64,000 nucleotides of DNA, from contig OX419758.1 of NCBI GenBank assembly GCA_948567375.1, forward strand, positions 14,947,001-15,011,000. The letters run 5' to 3'. The notes below the pieces were generated by a model. The model was not told the origin of the DNA, did not search any database, and was given only the letters and a program-made list of their open reading frames with translations. Source of the stretch: Lunularia cruciata. Lineage: Eukaryota; Streptophyta; Marchantiopsida; Lunulariales; Lunulariaceae. Positions 48,801 through 58,515 of this stretch are shown here, one piece after another (the first letter of the stretch is position 1; each line of letters begins with the position of its first letter). Both the position numbers and the translations under genes were made by a program.

Positions 48801-50290
48801 GGACAACTCACAAGAATCTAGAGGACTTGCATATTCTGTATGAGCATGGAAGACAGTTACCGTCTTCAGTGAGCAGTGGAGCTTTATTAAACAAGACCAT
48901 TTGCATTTGCTTTAGGTAATAAGTAGATAAGGTACTATTAGGGTGGCAACAACAAGATTACTGTTGGAGAACACGCATCATCGTGCACATTTAACAGCAA
49001 CCGTCTTCCATATAAGTCATGCACACAGTTACTATTTTCAGGTCCTCAAACTCTTCAATTTATCACTTATATCTTTCCACTTGGAATTTATTAACATAGC
49101 GACAGATACGAAGCACCCATGATCTCATGCCTGAGGCGCCTGAACGCAAGTCAGGCGCTCTGGTTCTGAAACCTAGCACCGTAGTCCAGCTTAGCATGAA
49201 GCTTTGTGCGTCAAGCATGATTGTCGTTTGCAAGAAGTGGAATTCGGAGCACCTGGTTTCTGCAAGATGTCACTCTCGAATGCCGTCTAAGAGATGGAAA
49301 TGAAATGCGTTTGGCGCCCTACGTACTGATGAGATGGTTGCAGCAATAATTCAATTTTTGGAGAAGCCTGAAGTAATGCATTCAAGTCGGCGTTCCTGAG
49401 TACAATTGAAGCTGACATTTCAGTTCTACCTGACTGTCCTTGGAAGGATGTGCCTACCCTGGCTGCCTATTTGTCACTCGGGAAGATTAATTGTGAACCT
49501 CCCGGAGGTTAACTGCAAGATTCGCATTTACAATAGAAGGAAATATTCTAATTATGGAGCTTCGAAATCGAAGAATTCTACTTGTCCACTTGCCAATGTT
49601 AAGATTGAGTGTTTTATTGCTCCAATGATAGGTTGTCTTCATCCGAATCGCTCACCAAACATATAAACAAGGGAGTTCACCAGAGTGAAGTTATATTGTA
49701 GTAAGGACTTTCAGTCGATAAACTAAAGTCCTTCGACTGAAATGTCCAGAAATATCTGTTGGCAAGGGAGTTGAGGAGCCAATTCACGGCCCATGAGTGT
49801 TAGATTGTAAATAATGCATGGAGTGGGGGCGGATACATAGATGAATGAAGTGTGGCAATTTGATTAGTTCACCTGTTCGAACGAGGGAAAAGGAACGTGT
49901 ATTCTCGAGTATTTTCGACCAAAAACATTAGGGTCGAGTTCTCGAGGTTATGAAATTAAAACAACACCGAGCAAAACTCTCGATCAAGAGATAAGAGACT
50001 CCGTAATGTATGCCAGCAGAAGTTGAAACTTCGAAGCCTTATTACAAATTGTTACAGGGCATTTTCAGCTGTAGCTGTGACAATGTCGAGATGGCGAAGT
50101 AATACTAATCTACCAATTTATTCAACAGTTTAAGTTTGTACAGTCATGATATGAATATAACTGATCAAGTAGTACATAACATAACATCATGCATATGTCA
50201 CGAAGTCCGAATCAATCAATTGAGAGTTGAAGCTTTTTGTACCTTGTAGCAATAGAAGGAGATTACAACTGGCCACTGTACAAATTCGTT
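45854..50290. other. Gene-free stretch between peroxidase 2 and the peroxidase remnant
   Basis: No recognisable coding region on either strand; short open frames (e.g. 47288-47563) lack motifs and splice context. Composition is ordinary. Confidence 0.4.
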
Positions 50291-50299
50291 GGTAAATCG

Positions 50300-50597
50300 G
50301 TAAATTACATGACCATCAATCATCCCAAAATACCCCAAAATATTAACCGCGTCAATGTTTGCCAATTTCATGATTGCTTCAGCAAACTCCTCCGAAGGTA
50401 CTGAGTTAATTGTACATTCAAGAGCGACAAGGTCGCTCAAAAGTGTCTCATGTAACTCGAGAAGTGACTAGCCATTGTAGCATCGAGTGCCATAAAGTAA
50501 GAACGCATTTCTTGAAGGCATTTGGATGTTAGGAATTAAGAAAATTACAAGCCTTCGGGAAAGGATCTGTAGTGAACTTGTGCAATCGAATGTCCAC
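50300..50597 (-). pseudogene. Peroxidase remnant: exon 4 only
   Basis: An acceptor TTCTTGCAG followed at 50597 by GGHSIAQVHYRSF matches the start of exon 4 of the two intact peroxidases (GGHSIGQLHCGSF). The proximal His is kept, but the next Gly is Ala and the disulphide Cys is Tyr. After frame breaks, EEFAEAIMKLANIDAVN (about 50400-50340) matches their C-terminal AMIKMGNI region. Exons 1-3 are absent: copia sequence begins about 100 bp upstream on this strand. Same orientation as the intact genes, so this was a third member of the cluster. Confidence 0.7.
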
Positions 50598-50689
50598 CTG
50601 CAAGAAAACAACTCGACAGGGGTTTAACAACTTATGTGGTAACGGTCAAGCTCGGGTTCAGGATGCCCTAATTGATCACAAAGTTCAAA

Positions 50690-52089
50690 TCATTATGGCT
50701 AACAATCGACATTCACAGCAGTCGCGTCACTTCCATGTATCTGATCAACACAAGTCCATTAGTCCTCTTAGACCATAAACTGCCCAAAGAGGAGTGGACA
50801 TGAAAACTGGTGAGTTTGTCACACTTGAGAGTCTTTGGGTGTTTCTCTTACATGCATATCGATGTAGAGAAAAAAGGAAAAGTTAGATGCAAAGTCCAAG
50901 AAGAGTTTCTTTATTGGATATGGTGCAGATGACTTTGGGTACAAGTTTTTGGATGTAGAGAACAAGAAAATAATCAGAAGCAAAGATGTGATATTCAATG
51001 AGTGTCTCTTTTAGAAGGATAGAAACACTCTAGATTTTGATTGTGTAGATGAGCAGAGCAAAGAAAAACATCAAGTTGAGTTGCAAGAGATAACATAATA
51101 GAAGATGATGTTATCATATGGGTTCAAGGAAACCTTGAAAGCTTAGAAACTACTCTACCACTACCTCAACCATGTGCACCATAGTTGAGGAGATCTACAA
51201 GAATCACAAGATCACTAGCGTGTATTCCCTCTTTCTACATTACTTGCTATTGACATATAGATGTGAACCTGAATGTTATGAATAAACCATACAAAGTGAA
51301 GACTCAATGAAGTGAGAGCTTGCCAGGAAGGACGAGATGAAATCCTTGGATAAGAATCAAACTTGGGAGCTCAGCTTACTACCACAAGGCAAGAAGGCAT
51401 AACATAACAAATGGGTCTACATGGTCAAAGAGGAACATAACGGTAGTAGATGATACAAGGAAAAATTAGTTATGAAAGGATTCTAACAAAAAGAGGGGAT
51501 TGATTACACTGAGATTTTTTCACCAGTGGTCAAGCACTCAACAATTAGAGTGGTTCTTAATATAGTGCCGGTAGAAAACCTATATTTGGAGCAAATGGAT
51601 GTCACTACTACTTTTATACATGGTGAGATTGATGAAGATATCTATATGCAACAACTTGTTGGTTTGCAATCCTGGGCAAGGAGAGCTTGGTATGCAAGTT
51701 GCAAAAAAGCCTATATGGTCTAAAATAAACACCAAGATTATGGTACAAGAAATTAGACAAGTTCATGATTAATAATAAATTCATAAGATGTCAGGAGTAT
51801 CATTGCTGTTATATCAAGTCTCTTGATAATAGTTTTACCATCTTACTTCTATATGTTGACAACATGCTGATAGTTGGATCTACATACTAGAGTCAAAAGA
51901 TGGAAGAATGAATTATCAAGATAGTTTGCAATGAAGGACATGGGTGCAACAAAGTAGATACTTGGGCTGAAGATTGAAAGTGGTTGGAGTGTTGAAGCTC
52001 TCTCAAGGTAGCTACATTGGAAAGGTGTTGGAAAGATTCACATGATAGATGCGAGTCTTGTGAAGACATCCCATGGCAAGTCACTTCAA
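50690..52089 (+). mobile_element. Copia fragment: integrase end and RT, decayed
   Basis: Reads LPKEEWT, then LVSLSHLRVFGCFSYMHI (integrase end, about 50790-50860), KSFFIGYGADDFGYKFL (about 50900-50950), and RT pieces LEQMDVTTTFIHGEIDEDIY (51590-51650) and ILLLYVDNMLIVGS, where the YVDD box has become YVDN. Many stops. No LTR is seen on the left; on the right it is cut by LTR-B at 52090. It belongs to a different copia lineage from the element at 1-22960, judging by the GYGADDFGYKF region. Confidence 0.8.
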
Positions 52090-52512
52090 TGTAACAATAT
52101 GGAGTTTAACAATGAAGTTAGTAGGGCTAATGAAGTAGAAAATAAGACAAATTTAGCTAGAATATTCCATAAGTATCTAGAAAGCTTCTTGGGAAACTTC
52201 TTGGTTAACTTAGCTTGCACTCCAAGTAGCTAATTTCTAAAAGGAAACTTCTAGAAGCTTCCAACTAACTTAGCTTGCATGTCAAGTAAAAAGCTCCTAA
52301 AAGGAAGCTTCTTGAGAAAATTCCCAATTGACTAGGCTTGCACTCCAAGAAAATGACTCAAGGAAACTTCCTAAGAAGCTTTTGAAAAGCCTTGTATGAT
52401 CCCTATAAATACAAGAGCCAAAGCTCATGCTAGGAATTTGGAGTTTTCTCACATTCAAGTGTTCCAATGTGAGTTTCTATTCTCCTATTTCTCTCAATCT
52501 TGGTCTTTTATA
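52090..52512 (+). repeat. LTR-B, 5' LTR of B2
   Basis: 423 bp, TGTAACAATATGG start, terminal TTTTATA (mutated from TTTTACA). A perfect TTCnnGAAnnTTC element lies at 52249-52261. A primer-binding site variant TGGTATTAGAGT follows at 52514-52525. Confidence 0.88.
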
Positions 52513-52525
52513 TTGGTATTAGAGT

Positions 52526-53854
52526 ATGAATGGGATGGATGGAATTTATGGACCACAAAATACACTTCTACTAAACCATTGGGATTTTTGTGTCCAAGTA
52601 TTATTCAAGCATTGTTTCACACAATTTATGCATATGATCACCATATCAGAGGAACCCTTGGTACTTCCAGTTATAACTTATGGAGAACGGTGGACTTTAT
52701 ACTTATATGGGTTAATAAATTAGATAGATTTGGGGTGGTATGATAGAGTAACAACCATGGCGGCAAGGCGCCCAAGGCGGCAATGCCCAAGGTTATCCTT
52801 ACTATAGTAACATAGTAACAATCAAACACCTTATTTGATTGTTGGATGAACAATAGCTTCAACGACAAGAGCACATAAAGAGAGTACCAATTCAAAAAGA
52901 AAAGATCAAATCCAATTCCCTAAACCCAAGGTATTTGAAGATAAGAATCTCTCGAGTGTAATGGAGAAATTTTTTTTTTGACTGTGAAAGTTATTTTGAA
53001 GCTACCAATCTCCAAAATGAACAAAATAAGATTATCTTAGCTTCTAGCCAATTGGATGGAGTAATAAAGCTATGATAGAGATTCCATGTGGAGTGAGCTA
53101 AATGATAAATCTTTGCACCAATCTGAACGTGGGTAGAATTCAAGAGTGCAATAATTAATCGATTCCAAATTATAAATACCACACAAGATGCATAGGATAG
53201 ATTTGCAAAGTTGAAACATATTGGCTCTCTAAGAAGTAACATCATGCAATTTCAAAACACCATCATGCAAATTTTAGATATTCAGGAAGGTGAAGATTTG
53301 GATCAATTTTTGAGAGGCTTGAAGTCAAGAACCAAATTAGAGGTAACCATACGAGAGCCACAACACTTGGAGGAAGCCATGCACTTGGCCAAAAGTTTTA
53401 ATTCCTTGGTTGTTACAACTTGGTCTTGATCTCAACCTTGACAAAACCTACCAATACACTACACATGGGTGGAGGAGCCGATACCAATGGAGATTGATGC
53501 CATTCAACGGAGACTACTTGACACTGCAAATGGAGAGAAACTATGACAAAATGAGGATTTTTTTTATTATCACCAATTGGGACATTACATCATTCAATGT
53601 CCACTCAAGAATGGAAGACCTCAACAAGTTGCCCAGATGGAGTTTGTGGAGCAGAACAATCAAAGAAACAAGGAATCCCAATAGGATATTTCAAGCTGCC
53701 TATTGGGAACTTGATTAGTTCCAATGGGATTGAAGGCTCAACCTATACAACTTTGTTTCACTTGTAAGGTATGATATCTAATCAAGGTTATAGGATTTTG
53801 GTTGATTTTGGAAATTTTGAGAATTGCATGTCTATGCAAGTAGCGAAGGAAATG
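52526..53854 (+). pseudogene. Leader ORF and gag of B2, decayed
   Basis: Leader ORF from MNGMDGIYGPQNTLLLNHWDF with a small deletion removing the FG core, then EPLVLPVITYGERWTLYLY. Gag follows with PKVFEDKNLSSVMEKFFFDC, ILDIQEGEDLDQFLRGLKSR (about 53268-53330) and REPQHLEEAMHLAK. The knuckle region reads YYHQLGHYIIQCP, with its first Cys pair changed to Tyr. The start of the protease (ENCMSMQVAKE) is cut at 53854. Confidence 0.75.
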
Positions 53855-54265
53855 TGTAATAGTATGGAGTTTAGCGACATAGTTAGTAAGGCTAACAAAG
53901 TAGAGAATAAGCCAAATTAGCCAAGAATATTCCAAAAGCATCTAAGAAGCTTCTTTGGAAGCTTCCCAACTAGTTAACTTGTGCTCCAAGCAGGTAGCTT
54001 CTAGAAGCTTCTAACTAGCTTAGCTTGCACGCCAAGTAGGCGACTTCTAGAAAGAAGTTTCTTGAGAAACTTCCTAGTTAACTTGGCTTGCACTTTAAGA
54101 AAGCGGCTCAAGGAAGCTTCTTGAGAAGCTTCTCAAGGGCCTTGTATGCTACCTATAAATACCAAAGCCAAAGTTCATGCTAGGCATTTAGAGTTTTCTC
54201 TCATTTAAGTGTCCCAATGTGAGTTTCCATTCTCCTATTTCTCCCCTTGGATTCAGTCTTTTACA
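53855..54265 (+). repeat. LTR-B, left arm of the composite
   Basis: 411 bp; a perfect TTCnnGAAnnTTC element lies at 53999-54011; TATA-type tataaata near 54153-54160. It ends TTTTACA. Confidence 0.88.
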
Positions 54266-54287
54266 TTGATATCAGAGCAGGAATGGG

Positions 54288-54780
54288 ATGGATGGAATTT
54301 ATGGACCACCAAATCCACTTCCACCAAACCATTGGGATTTTTGAGTCCAAATACTACCCAAGCATCATTTCACATAATTCATCACCTCGCACTTTGGACA
54401 AGATTTTCTACATATGATCACCATATCTAAGGAACCCTTGGTGCTTCAGATTGTAACTTATGGAGAACGGTGGAAATGCTTTTTCTATGTGTTAATAAAT
54501 TAGATAGATTGGGAATGGTGTGATAGAGTAGCAACCATGGCGACAATACCCAATATTATCCTTGCTATGCAGCAACAAATCAAGCACCTTACTCAATTTT
54601 TGGATGAACAAAATCTTTGATGATAAGAGCAGGTGGAGAGGGTACCAATTCAAGAAGGAGAAGATTGGATCAGATTCCCTAAATCCAAAGTATTTGAAGG
54701 CAAGAATCTTCCGAGTGTAGTGGAGAATTTTGTGTTTGATTGTGAATGTCATTTTGAAGCTACCAGTCTACAAGGTAGAA
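54288..54780 (+). pseudogene. Leader and gag start of the composite left arm
   Basis: MDGIYGPPNPLPPNHWDF then a stop; ITSHFGQDFLHMITISKEP and YGERW follow. Gag begins MATIPNIILAMQQQIKHLTQ near 54537. It stops at the inversion junction near 54780, where the sequence changes to minus-strand RT. Confidence 0.7.
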
Positions 54781-55240
54781 CTCTCCACTCAAAATACCTA
54801 TACCTTGTACGAAAGGCAGTCTTTTTCACATCCTCTCTCAATAAGAATTTGCCAATAGCCGCTATGAAGATCCAACTTGGAAAAGTAGCATGCTCCACTA
54901 AGTTGATCAAGCAAGTCATTGATCCAAGGCAAAGGATATGCATTCTTCACGGTTTACTTATTGAGCCCATGATAATTAATACAGAAACAAAGTCCTCCAT
55001 CCTTCTTTGGAACAAATAGTACCGGTGCTCCCCAAGGAGAGGTACTATGTTGTATGAAGTCTTTCTACAACAACTCTATAAGTTTTGTTCGCAACTCCTC
55101 CAACTCCTTTGGTGAGAGCCGATAGATCGGTCTACTCACTGCAGTACTCCTTGGCAATAACTTGATCTTGAAGGGCATACCTCAATCTGAGGGTAATCCC
55201 TTTGGCAGATCATCCAAAAACACGTCCGCAAACTCCTTAA
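54781..55240 (-). pseudogene. Family-B RT, N-terminal half, composite right arm
   Basis: Minus-strand text [78 protein letters not shown], then [13 protein letters not shown] at the junction. The F-x-D-D box and everything downstream are missing. Confidence 0.78.
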
Positions 55241-55915
55241 CTATCCAATCAACCATTGCTTGATGAGGCTATCGGTCTTCCACAGATTGTCTTGTGCAAT
55301 CAGCTTGATCCAGACCGCAAATATAGATTTATCTTCCTCCAAAGCTTGCTCTATGGCTGTTTTACTAACAAACTTCCCTTTTAGGGACTCATCTCTCTTC
55401 CAAGCTTGCTCCATGGTTGCCTTCTTGGCAAACTTCCCATCTTGGGACTCCAATTCCTTCAAGGTTTGCTCTATGGCTACCTTCTCGACAAGCTTCTCAT
55501 CTTGGGACTGACTATTCTTAGGTGTCTTATTCAGAGGTGCGAGACAACCTAATCGGAATTTCCTACCTTGGTGCTGTACTTGAATTTGGCGTCGGGTCCA
55601 ATCAAATTGAACTTTATGACATTCAAGCCAAGGTAGACCGAGAATGATATTATAGTGTAGAGGTGCCACTACAAACCTCATACACTCCAAATACTCCTTC
55701 CTAATCTTGAAGGTAATAGGATGCAAAGTGCGGAATGAAGAACACTTTCTACCATCCGCCATCATCAAACTACTTCCAATTGGCTTGATATGAATACCCA
55801 ATTCCTTTGCTACTTGCATAGACATACAATTCTTTGAACTTCTAGAATCAACCAAAATCCTATAACCCCAATTAGATATCATACCTTGCAAGTGAAGCAA
55901 ACTTGCATAGGTCAA
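55241..55915 (-). pseudogene. Family-B protease with repeat-bearing linker, composite right arm
   Basis: An open frame of about 220 codons containing the retropepsin region: YRILVDSRSSKNCMSMQVAK (expected D-S-G is D-S-R), YNIILGLPWLECHKVQFDW, then a linker with three ~20-residue repeats and SIFAVWIK. The frame ends at 55241, just before RT, where a deletion changes frame. The residue at the catalytic Gly argues against activity. Confidence 0.75.
55328..55507 (-). repeat. Three 60-bp tandem coding repeats, composite right arm
   Basis: Units 55448-55507, 55388-55447 and 55328-55387 in transcript order, each encoding S-Q/L-x-x-K-L/F-x-x-K-x-A/T-x-E-Q-x-x-K/E. All three are open. The same array, with the same unit length and number, is at 4599-4778. 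Confidence 0.87.
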
Positions 55916-55939
55916 GCCTTCAATCCATTGGAACTAATC

Positions 55940-56900
55940 AAGCTCCCAGTAGGCGGCTCAAAATCTCCTACTGGGATTCTTTGTTTCCCTTATCATTATG
56001 CTCCACAACTTCCACCTGGGCAACTTGTCGAGGTTGTCCATTCTTGAGTGGACATTCAGCAATGCGATGCCCGAATTGGCGGCAATAAAAACAACCACCA
56101 TTTTGTCGTAGTTTCTCCCTACCTGCCGTGCCAAGTGGTCTTTGTTGAATTGCATCAATCTCCATTGGTGTTGGCTCCTCCACTTGTGTGTAGTGTATTG
56201 GTAGGCTTTATGGAAGTTGAGGTTGAGACCAAGTTGTTGTCACCAAGGAATCAAAACGTTTGGCCAACTGCATGGCTTCTTCCAAATGTTGTGGCTCTTG
56301 CATGGTTACCTCTAATTTGGTTCTCACCTTCAAGCCCCTCACAAATCAATCCAGAGCTTCACTTCCAATATATCTGGAATTTGCATGATGGTGTTTTGGA
56401 ACTGCGTGATGTAACTTCTTATAGAGCCAATCTGTTTCAACTTTGCCAACTTATCTCGTGTAGCTTGTGTGGTATTTATAATTTGGAACCGACTAATTAT
56501 TGCACTCTTGAATTCTGCTCATATCAAGATTGGTGCAAACATTTATCGTTCGGCTCGCTCCACTCAAAATCTCCACTATAGCTTTGCTACTCCATACAAT
56601 TGGCTAGAAGCCAAGAGAATCTATTTTAGCTCATCTTGTAGGTTGGTAGCTTCAAAATAACATCCACAATCAAACACAAAATTCTCCATTGCACCCAGAA
56701 GATTCTTGCCTTCAAATACTTTAGGTTTAGGGAATCTGATCTTATCTTCTCCTTCTCGAATTTGTACTCTTTCCACCTGCTCTTGTCATCAAAGATCTCG
56801 TTCATCTAACAATCGAGTAAGGTGCTCGATTTGTTGCTGCATAGCAAGGATAACATTTGGTATTACCGCCATGGTTGCTACTCTATCACACCACTCCCAA
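55940..56900 (-). pseudogene. Family-B gag, composite right arm
   Basis: Starts with MAVIPNVILAMQQQIEHL near 56875, then PKVFEGKNLLGAMENFVFDC and a core with several frame breaks. It ends with TPMEIDAIQQRPLG, NGGCFYCRQFGHRIAECPLK (a complete CX2CX4HX4C knuckle, about 56100-56045) and a basic tail. This is the best-preserved family-B nucleocapsid in the window. Confidence 0.78.
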
Positions 56901-56935
56901 TCTATCTAATTTATTAACACATAGAAATAACACGT

Positions 56936-57121
56936 CTACCATTCTCCATAAGTTACAACTTGAAGCACCAAGGGTTCCTCAAATATGGTGATCATATGTA
57001 GAAAATCTTGTCCAAAGTACGAGGTGATGAATTGTGTGAAATGATGCTTGGGTAATATTTGGACATGAAAATCCCAATAGTTTGGTGGAAGTGGATTTGG
57101 TGGTCCATAAATTCCATCCAT
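56936..57121 (-). CDS. Leader ORF with FG module, best family-B copy
   Basis: 61 codons, MDGIYGPPNPLPPNYWDF... with TQFITSYFGQDFLHMITI, then EEPLVLQVVTYGEW and a TAG that probably replaces a Trp codon, because the text continues in frame. It lies between the primer-binding site and gag. No known domain is recognised. The pattern PNPLP-x-N, F-x-x-F-[IV], FG-x-[EDY], I-x-x-x-E-P-[LM]-V, V matches leader ORF b of family A. Confidence 0.5.
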   Translation of the reverse strand: MDGIYGPPNPLPPNYWDFHVQILPKHHFTQFITSYFGQDFLHMITIFEEPLVLQVVTYGEW

Positions 57122-57130
57122 CCCATTCCT

Positions 57131-57142
57131 GCTCTGATACCA
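57131..57142 (-). other. Primer-binding site for initiator tRNA-Met, perfect
   Basis: Minus-strand TGGTATCAGAGC, all 12 bases matching the consensus, one base inside the LTR-B at 57144-57497. Confidence 0.88.
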
Positions 57143-57143
57143 A

Positions 57144-57497
57144 TGTAAAAGACCGAATCCGATGAGAGAAATAGGAGAATGGAAACTCACATTGGAACAC
57201 TTGAATGAAGGAAAACTCTAAATGCCTAGCATGAGCCTTGGATTTGGTATTTATAAGGAACATACAAGGCCCTTGAGAAACTTCCTCAAGCCGCTTTCTA
57301 AGAGTGCAAGCCAAGTTAACTAGGAAGCTTCTCAAGAACCTTCCTTCTAGAAGTTATTTACTTGAGTTGTAAGCTAAGCTAGCCAAGAAGCTTCCCAAGA
57401 AGCTTCTTAGATACTTCCGGAATATTCTAGGCTAATTTGTCTTATGTTCTACTTCGTAAGCTCGACTAACTTCGTCGCTAAACTCTATATTGTTACA
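57144..57497 (-). repeat. LTR-B, right arm of the composite, inverted
   Basis: 354 bp, shorter than the other copies. A perfect TTCnnGAAnnTTC element lies at 57415-57427. Confidence 0.88.
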
Positions 57498-57765
57498 CTA
57501 TCAAACTAGTAATTGGAAGTAGATTGATGATGGCGGATGGTAGAAAAGGTTTTGCATTCTGTACCTCACATCTTGTTACCTTCAAGATAGGGAAAGAGTA
57601 TTTGGAGTGCATGAGGTTTGTAGTGGCATCGCTATACTACGATATCATTCTAAGACTACCTTGGCTTGAATACCATAAGTTCAATTTGATTGGACCCAAT
57701 AGCAAATTCAAGTACAACACCAATATAGGAATTTATGATTAGGTTGTTTGGTATCTCTATGTAAA
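57498..57765 (+). pseudogene. Continuation of B2 protease
   Basis: LMMADGRKGFAFCTSH, then EYLECMRFVVASLYYDIILR and LPWLEYHKFNL, the part of the protease region that follows QVAKE at 53850. About ten bases expected between the two parts are missing. Cut at 57765 by LTR-A. Confidence 0.75.
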
Positions 57766-58502
57766 TGTAATACTCCAAGGACAAGAGAAGAAAGAAAATA
57801 CAAGTTTCACACTCAATCATCCAATGCTCCAAAGGAGCACCTTCTCTTTATTATATAGACAATGAGGATCTCCTCCAAGGAAGCTCCACCATAGGATTAG
57901 ACACACAGATAAGTGACATGTCAGCAAGCTCCACCCTTGGATTACTTACTTGGATGAGTCACATGTCGGTCTTGGTCCTATTTGATTGGTCAAACAAGCT
58001 TTGATTGGAGAGAATCTTTTAGAGAATCTTCCTATAGGAATCTTAGAATCTTGTGGGTGAGGTACCGTTGGAAAGCTCTTGATAAGAAAAAATAGAGGGA
58101 GAGAAGGTAAACTTTTCCTATTTTGGGGAAGGATTCTACACATTTTTTAGGCTTAATTCATCCGTTTAGGTTTCCAAAATTACCTTCAAAGATTTTAGGC
58201 ATATTTTGGTTCCTACTCTATTAGTAGAAGTCCCGTTTTGGTGATAAATCCTTCTAATCTATTTAGTCCATCATATATAATATCCTTGTAGATATTACCA
58301 AACCAATTTTCACTTTTAAATCATATGTCTAGTTATTGGTTCTAAGGTTTTCAAATCTATTTTGGTTTTTACACTATTAATAGAATTACTCTTTTGGTGA
58401 TACTTCTATCTGATTTATTTTGACCATCATGTATAACATCATTCTAGATGTTACCTAACCAAGTTTTATATCTAGATCATATTGCTAGTTCTTGGTATTA
58501 TA
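57766..58502 (-). repeat. LTR-A, 3' LTR of A4
   Basis: 737 bp, reverse complement of LTR-A with end ggtattata (mutated from ggtattaca). The polypurine tract lies just inside (58503-58520, minus strand). Confidence 0.92.
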
Positions 58503-58515
58503 GACATCCTTCCTT

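Larger units (their letters stand above)
53855..57497. mobile_element. Head-to-head family-B composite (B3)
   Basis: Left arm on the plus strand: LTR-B 53855-54265, primer-binding site TGATATCAGAGC (54267-54278), leader and gag start to about 54780. Right arm on the minus strand: LTR-B 57144-57497, primer-binding site, leader, gag, protease and RT down to about 54780. Both 5' ends point inward and no 3' LTR exists. The flanks (aaatg on the left, ctatc on the right) do not match, and a few host bases are missing, so this is not one simple insertion. Confidence 0.82.
52090..57765 (+). mobile_element. Family-B gypsy (copy B2), interrupted, continues beyond the window
   Basis: LTR-B at 52090-52512, leader and gag to 53854, then a head-to-head B composite (53855-57497). 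Protease text of the same element resumes at 57498 (LMMADGRKGFAFCTSH, then EYLECMRF and LRLPWLEYHKFNL) until 57765, where an inverted family-A element starts. The rest of pol and the 3' LTR lie to the right, outside the window. Confidence 0.82.
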
